DNA of 9,680 nucleotides, from assembly GCA_964476705.1 (NCBI GenBank), contig CAYZBM010000071.1:1-9680 (forward strand). The letters run 5' to 3'. This stretch comes from CAYZBM01 sp964476705 (GTDB lineage Bacteria; Pseudomonadota; Alphaproteobacteria; Rickettsiales; UBA6187). Below, piece after piece: positions 6,074 through 9,680 of the stretch. Each line of letters begins with the position of its first letter. Position 1 is the stretch's first letter. The notes below the pieces were generated by a model. It saw nothing but the letters and a program-made list of their open reading frames with translations. It did not search any database and had not been told where the DNA came from. The translations under genes and the position numbers were made by a program.

Positions 6074-7133
6074 TTTTGGCAAGCTTTTTCGCTTTACTAC
6101 TTGGGGTGAAAGCCACGGTGAAGCTATAGGTTGTGTGGTGGACGGTGTGCCGCCCAAAATTCCTTTAACTGAATCAGATATTCAAATCTATTTAGATAAA
6201 AGAAAACCGGCGCAATCCAAATTTACTACCCAGCGTAAAGAGGAAGATAAAGTCAAGATATTATCTGGAGTATTTGAGGGGTTCACAACTGGAACCCCTA
6301 TCTCTTTGGTTATTTTTAACCAAGATTTTCGCTCTAAAGATTATGATGATATAAAGGACAAATTCCGTCCAGGTCATGCTGATTATACCTATATGAAAAA
6401 ATATGGGATTAGAGATTATCGCGGTGGTGGCAGATCTAGTGCTAGAGAAACTGCTATGCGAGTAGCTGCAGGTGCTATTGCTCGCAAAATACTAGGTGAC
6501 GATATAATTATCCGCGGGGCTTTGGTTACACTTGGTACCCATGAAATTAATCGTAATAACTGGAATTGGCAGGAAGTAAATAATAATCCTTTTTTCTGTC
6601 CGGACTCAAAACAAGTTAATATTTGGGAAGAATATCTTAATTCTATCCGTAAAGATGGTTCCTCAATTGGTGCTATAATTGAAGTTTATGCTGAAAATGT
6701 TCCGCCAGGACTTGGCGCTCCTATTTATAATAAACTAGATGCCGATATTGCTTCAGCTATTATGGGAATTAATGCAGTAAAATCAGTTGAAATTGGTGCA
6801 GGTAGAGATGTAGCTTTATTATCAGGTGAAGAAAATTCTGATGAGATGATTATTGACCAAAATGGTGCGGTAAAATTTTTATCCAATAATGCTGGTGGTA
6901 TTTTAGGTGGTATTTCAACCGGGCAAGATATTAAAGTTAGTTTTGCCGTAAAACCTACTAGTTCAATTTTAAACTCTCGTCAAACTATTGACACTAAATA
7001 TCAAGAAACTTCTATTATCACCAAAGGTCGGCATGATCCTTGCGTGGGAATCAGAGCGGTACCGGTGGGTGAAGCAATGCTTGCTTGTGTGCTTGCTGAT
7101 CATATGTTGCTCCATCGCGCGCAATGCGGTTAG
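6060..7133 (+). CDS. aroC: Chorismate synthase
   Basis: This enzyme converts 5-enolpyruvylshikimate-3-phosphate to chorismate using reduced FMN, the last step of the shikimate pathway. The 357-residue protein is full length and has all three family signatures: GESHGEAIGCVVDGVPP near the start with H19; RPGHADYTY with H106, followed by the YRGGGRSSARETAMRVAAG flavin/phosphate region; and RHDPCVGIRAVPVGEAML near the C-terminus. The two histidines correspond to the catalytic pair of the family. The ATG at 6060 places the usual opening (SFGKLFRFTTWGESHG) correctly and lies inside the preceding reading frame, 14 bp before its stop. No good ribosome site is close, which fits translational coupling. 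The terminator is unclear: only an AT-rich stretch follows. No other shikimate or folate gene is in the window, so its pathway context cannot be judged here. Confidence 0.97.
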   Translation: MSSNSFGKLFRFTTWGESHGEAIGCVVDGVPPKIPLTESDIQIYLDKRKPAQSKFTTQRKEEDKVKILSGVFEGFTTGTPISLVIFNQDFRSKDYDDIKDKFRPGHADYTYMKKYGIRDYRGGGRSSARETAMRVAAGAIARKILGDDIIIRGALVTLGTHEINRNNWNWQEVNNNPFFCPDSKQVNIWEEYLNSIRKDGSSIGAIIEVYAENVPPGLGAPIYNKLDADIASAIMGINAVKSVEIGAGRDVALLSGEENSDEMIIDQNGAVKFLSNNAGGILGGISTGQDIKVSFAVKPTSSILNSRQTIDTKYQETSIITKGRHDPCVGIRAVPVGEAMLACVLADHMLLHRAQCG

Positions 7134-7189
7134 TATTTTATTAATTTTTTAATTGATATTTAATTTCTCATTGCTATATTCCTGCATCA

Positions 7190-7195
7190 TATAAT
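7190..7195 (+). promoter_or_regulatory. Consensus -10 box TATAAT upstream of the 7240 gene
   Basis: A perfect TATAAT lies 44 bp before the start codon of the Ser/Thr-Pro-rich gene. The -35 is weak: TTGCTA at 7171-7176 is only 13 bp away, and the sequence at the ideal distance (about 7167-7172) is poor. This may mean a weak or activator-dependent promoter. Transcription would start near 7201-7203. Confidence 0.5.
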
Positions 7196-7208
7196 AGGCA
7201 TATGCCTA
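7195..7208. promoter_or_regulatory. 14-bp perfect palindrome TAGGCATATGCCTA at the predicted transcription start
   Basis: This self-complementary 14-mer with no central gap begins in the last base of the TATAAT box and covers the predicted start point. That position is typical of a repressor operator. It sits in a GC-poor intergenic region where its GGC/GCC blocks stand out. No regulator for it is identifiable here; the helix-turn-helix gene at 5675 is one candidate only by proximity. Confidence 0.5.
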
Positions 7209-7239
7209 GTGAAAAAATATTTTATTTGAGGATGATTAT

Positions 7240-8571
7240 ATGCCAGGAACGCCAAAGAGAAAAAAAGGTGGAATCTTAAAATCTGTAGGAAATTTTGCAA
7301 AACTTGGATTAAGAAAAAAATCATCTATCTCTGCGGCTGATATAGAACGTAATTTATTAAATCAACAAATAGAATCTTTAAAAGCATTTATTGGTGAATA
7401 TAAAAAAAAGGATGGTAGCATTGATTATTCTAAAAATAAAAAAGAAGATACAATAGGTGCCGCCCTTAGCTCTTTAGGAAAATTATATGAAAAAGCTGGG
7501 GATAATACAGAAGCCGAAGTTTATTTTTTAATGGCCGGTTCAGTACAAAATAAATTTGCTTCAGCCGAGAATTTAGCTAGAGCTGCAAATATATATATGG
7601 CTAAAATAAAAGAGCATCCTCTTTTTCAAGCTAAAGAAAAAGCCATTGATTGCTTTAATGCCGCCGCTAAAAAAGAAACAGATTCAAGCAAAAAAGAGAT
7701 ATATTCTAAAGAAGCAGAAGAGCTTAAATCTACTCTTGGGGTTACTCATAGAGATAATGGAGGAAAAAACAAGAGAACTAAGGCGTTAGAGGCTGCCGCT
7801 GCTGCTTTAAAAAAGCTTAATGCTGTTGGCTCTAGAATTTCTCTAGCTAAAGAGTCTAACTTTACTCCTGTAAGAGTAACTGTTACAAAATCTCCTGCAG
7901 CAGCAAGTAAAACTCCTGCTAGTAAACATAGTACACCTACACATACTCCAGTAAGAGTAAGGGCCGAAGAATCTCCAGCATCAACAGGTAAGATAACTGG
8001 CAGAAGCAGTGCTAGAGTAAATAGATTACAAAATGATACTAAAATAACTACGCCTATTAGTAATAAAAAAACTCTAGATGTTAAAGCAAAAACTCCTACT
8101 TCTGCTGCTAATACTGGACATAAATCAAAATTAACGTCTCCTTTTACTCCAGCAACTAGATCTCGTATTGCAGATATGGCAACGGATGTTTTCAAAGCAT
8201 CCGGATCAAGCCCTGATACTAAAACACCTGGGCCTGTAATGTCTTTAAGAAGTAATACCCCTGCCCCTACTAAACAAACGCCAACTCCTAAAACTCCAGG
8301 AGCAGTTAGTGCTGGAGATTCTTCTGTTGCAACAAGAAAACGAAAAACTGGTTCTGATAATAACTATATTGGAACCCCTAGTGGATATATAGCAAATAAG
8401 GAAAAAGGTAATAATGCTGAATTTGATGCCAATACTCCTCGAACTGGAACAAGAAAAAGTTCAAGATTAAGTACTGATAGTTCTAGTACGCCACGTGATA
8501 GATTATATAATCCAACATTAACTCCTTTTTCACAATATCAAGGGTTACCTCGTACATATCATGGTAAGTAA
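7240..8571 (+). CDS. Unrecognised basic protein: TPR-like N-terminal half, Ser/Thr-Pro-rich C-terminal half
   Basis: I do not recognise this 443-residue protein. The start is firm: GAGGA lies seven bases upstream of the ATG. The N-terminus is very basic (TPKRKKGG, then LGLRKK). Residues about 33-60 are predicted helical. Residues about 74-107 match a TPR (ALSSLGKLYEKAGDNTEAEV with L-LG-Y-A spacing), with a second TPR-like segment around 110-145 and helical sequence to about 200. From residue 209 to the end the protein looks disordered, rich in Ser, Thr, Pro, Ala and Lys, with 20 Ser-Pro or Thr-Pro dipeptides plus one at the N-terminus. Three of the 21 fit [ST]P-x-[KR] (one TPKR, two TPVR). 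A basic cluster RKRK is at 366-369. No signal peptide or membrane segment is seen. The next gene starts 14 bp later, so the two probably form one transcript. A host-directed role is a hypothesis only. Confidence 0.88.
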   Translation: MPGTPKRKKGGILKSVGNFAKLGLRKKSSISAADIERNLLNQQIESLKAFIGEYKKKDGSIDYSKNKKEDTIGAALSSLGKLYEKAGDNTEAEVYFLMAGSVQNKFASAENLARAANIYMAKIKEHPLFQAKEKAIDCFNAAAKKETDSSKKEIYSKEAEELKSTLGVTHRDNGGKNKRTKALEAAAAALKKLNAVGSRISLAKESNFTPVRVTVTKSPAAASKTPASKHSTPTHTPVRVRAEESPASTGKITGRSSARVNRLQNDTKITTPISNKKTLDVKAKTPTSAANTGHKSKLTSPFTPATRSRIADMATDVFKASGSSPDTKTPGPVMSLRSNTPAPTKQTPTPKTPGAVSAGDSSVATRKRKTGSDNNYIGTPSGYIANKEKGNNAEFDANTPRTGTRKSSRLSTDSSSTPRDRLYNPTLTPFSQYQGLPRTYHGK

Positions 8572-8585
8572 TAGTAATTATATTT

Positions 8586-9629
8586 ATGTCGCATAAACGG
8601 AAAAATCAAGAAGATCATTTAAGAGTTGTTCAAGTAGAAAGTAGAGATCTTGCCGAATCAGATAAACTATCTCATGAATATATTAGTAACATACATAGGC
8701 AATTAAATCACTATCGTAAAGATACTAATTATAAAGATATCTTAAGTAAGCTTAAAAAAAATAAAGATTTACATAAAGGTACCAAATCTGAGATTGTGAT
8801 TTTAGATATGATTTGGTGTTTGCAAGATGAATATGAGAGCTATGGTTTAGAACAACCTTCAAAAGAAGAGATGCTATATGCCTTTACTGGTTTAAAATTT
8901 GCCGCAGAACAAAATAAATCAGACCTTCGTTATAACTATCTGGAAGTATTCTATAATCTTGGTAATGCATATGCTTATGGCAATGAAATAGCTGAAATTA
9001 AGCCTAATATAGAAGAAGCAAAATACCAATATTTTAAAGCTAAATCTAAAGGAGAATATGGTCTAGGTTTACTATATTATAATATATATTACGATGAACA
9101 ATATGTACAAAAAAGAAAATATACTACTTTAGAATTAGCAGTCCAGCATCTTGAAAAAGCAAAAGAACAAGGAATTGCTAGAGCAGGAACAGTTTTAGGT
9201 AATATTTATTTAAATGGTGCACAAAATGATAAAGGATTTCAAGCAATTAAGCCAGACTCAGTTAAAGCCTTAGAACTCTATAAATTAGATGCTGATTCAA
9301 AATTTCCTTCTCTACAAGGGCTCTATAATTGTGCTGAAATATTATTTAAAAGACAAAACTTTACTGAAAGCGTTAAATATTGCTTAAAAGCTAAAATAAT
9401 TTTTGAAAAAAGATTTTTAGATGCAATTGATCAAAATGATTTTGCCGATACTTTAGGACTATTAGCTAAATCTTTATATTACCATGGTGATAGAATCTCT
9501 AAAGAAGTTAAAGCAGTTATAGACGCCGATAGAAATAAATTTATATTAGATCTATGCACACAAGCAGATGGCAAAGGTAATCATGAAACTAAAAAATTAT
9601 TTGAAATTATAAAAAAAGAAATGGAGTAA
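8586..9629 (+). CDS. Unrecognised Sel1/TPR-like repeat protein
   Basis: This 347-residue, largely helical protein has no signal peptide or membrane segment. It opens with a charged MSHKRKNQED segment. From about residue 120 to 280 it shows four Sel1/TPR-like helical repeats, for example NLGNAYAYG at about 124-132 followed by EEAKYQYFKAKSKGE, AVQHLEKAKEQGIARA followed by LGNIYLNGA, and VKALELYKLDADSK. The IKPN-x3-A and IKPD-x3-A phrases recur before two repeats, which suggests internal duplication. Such repeats generally bind proteins, and in intracellular bacteria Sel1-like proteins are often implicated in host interaction. That is family knowledge, not proof here. The gene starts 14 bp after the 7240 gene with no recognisable Shine-Dalgarno, suggesting translational coupling. 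An ATG at 8586 is the first available in frame. About 50 bp remain after the stop, with no clear terminator. Confidence 0.87.
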   Translation: MSHKRKNQEDHLRVVQVESRDLAESDKLSHEYISNIHRQLNHYRKDTNYKDILSKLKKNKDLHKGTKSEIVILDMIWCLQDEYESYGLEQPSKEEMLYAFTGLKFAAEQNKSDLRYNYLEVFYNLGNAYAYGNEIAEIKPNIEEAKYQYFKAKSKGEYGLGLLYYNIYYDEQYVQKRKYTTLELAVQHLEKAKEQGIARAGTVLGNIYLNGAQNDKGFQAIKPDSVKALELYKLDADSKFPSLQGLYNCAEILFKRQNFTESVKYCLKAKIIFEKRFLDAIDQNDFADTLGLLAKSLYYHGDRISKEVKAVIDADRNKFILDLCTQADGKGNHETKKLFEIIKKEME

Positions 9630-9680
9630 CCGTTCAGGCCACTTAATCTAATTCTTAATGAAAGAACCTATTGCGCCAAT

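Noticed and set aside
7136..7170. AT-rich self-complementary stretch after aroC as a terminator
   Set aside because: Only A/T pairs and mismatches; any AT-rich spacer would give a similar picture.
7746..8195. 149-codon open frame on the minus strand inside the Ser/Thr-Pro-rich gene
   Set aside because: It is antisense to a gene with a strong start site. Its Val/Ala/Leu-rich product is what the complement of Ser/Thr/Pro/Ala/Lys codons would give, and no ribosome site or known motif was seen.
1..9680. tRNA or rRNA genes, CRISPR arrays, complete insertion sequences
   Set aside because: No cloverleaf-like or conserved RNA sequence, no regularly spaced repeats and no complete transposase with terminal repeats was found on reading through both strands.

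Overview
The window looks like chromosomal sequence of an obligate intracellular alphaproteobacterium of the Rickettsiales, most likely Rickettsiaceae or a close relative. The grounds are strongly AT-rich DNA, a 17 kDa-type surface antigen lipoprotein, a valyl-tRNA synthetase of the archaeal-like type known from Rickettsia, and an Rpn-type nuclease start of the kind abundant in Rickettsia and Orientia. The species cannot be named from the sequence alone. A chorismate synthase gene suggests something other than a classical, highly reduced Rickettsia, but that is inference.

Layout. A truncated Rpn-family nuclease gene (1-172, minus) lies at the left edge. Then come valS (321-2936, minus) and, upstream of it on the same strand, a cation diffusion facilitator transporter (3035-3958, minus, GTG start). 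A 131-bp divergent intergenic region with two inverted repeats separates these from the plus-strand half: the 17 kDa antigen lipoprotein (4090-4590), a perfect 14-bp-arm inverted repeat, a good sigma70-like promoter, and fabI (4775-5620). Next is a small HigA-type helix-turn-helix gene (5675-6073) whose end overlaps aroC (6060-7133) by 14 bp. Last is a two-gene unit, 7240-8571 and 8586-9629, preceded by its own TATAAT box and a 14-bp palindrome.

Function. The left and central genes are housekeeping or envelope genes: tRNA charging, metal export, outer-membrane lipoprotein, fatty-acid elongation and the last step of chorismate synthesis. The right-hand pair is the accessory part. One gene encodes a basic protein with a TPR-like N-terminal half and a long Ser/Thr-Pro-rich C-terminal half. 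The other encodes a Sel1/TPR-like repeat protein. Neither is recognised by name. Repeat architecture, basic clusters and [ST]P density make them candidates for host-directed proteins, but no secretion signal is visible and this remains a hypothesis. No tRNA, rRNA, CRISPR array or complete mobile element was seen, and there is no gene-free stretch over 300 bp.
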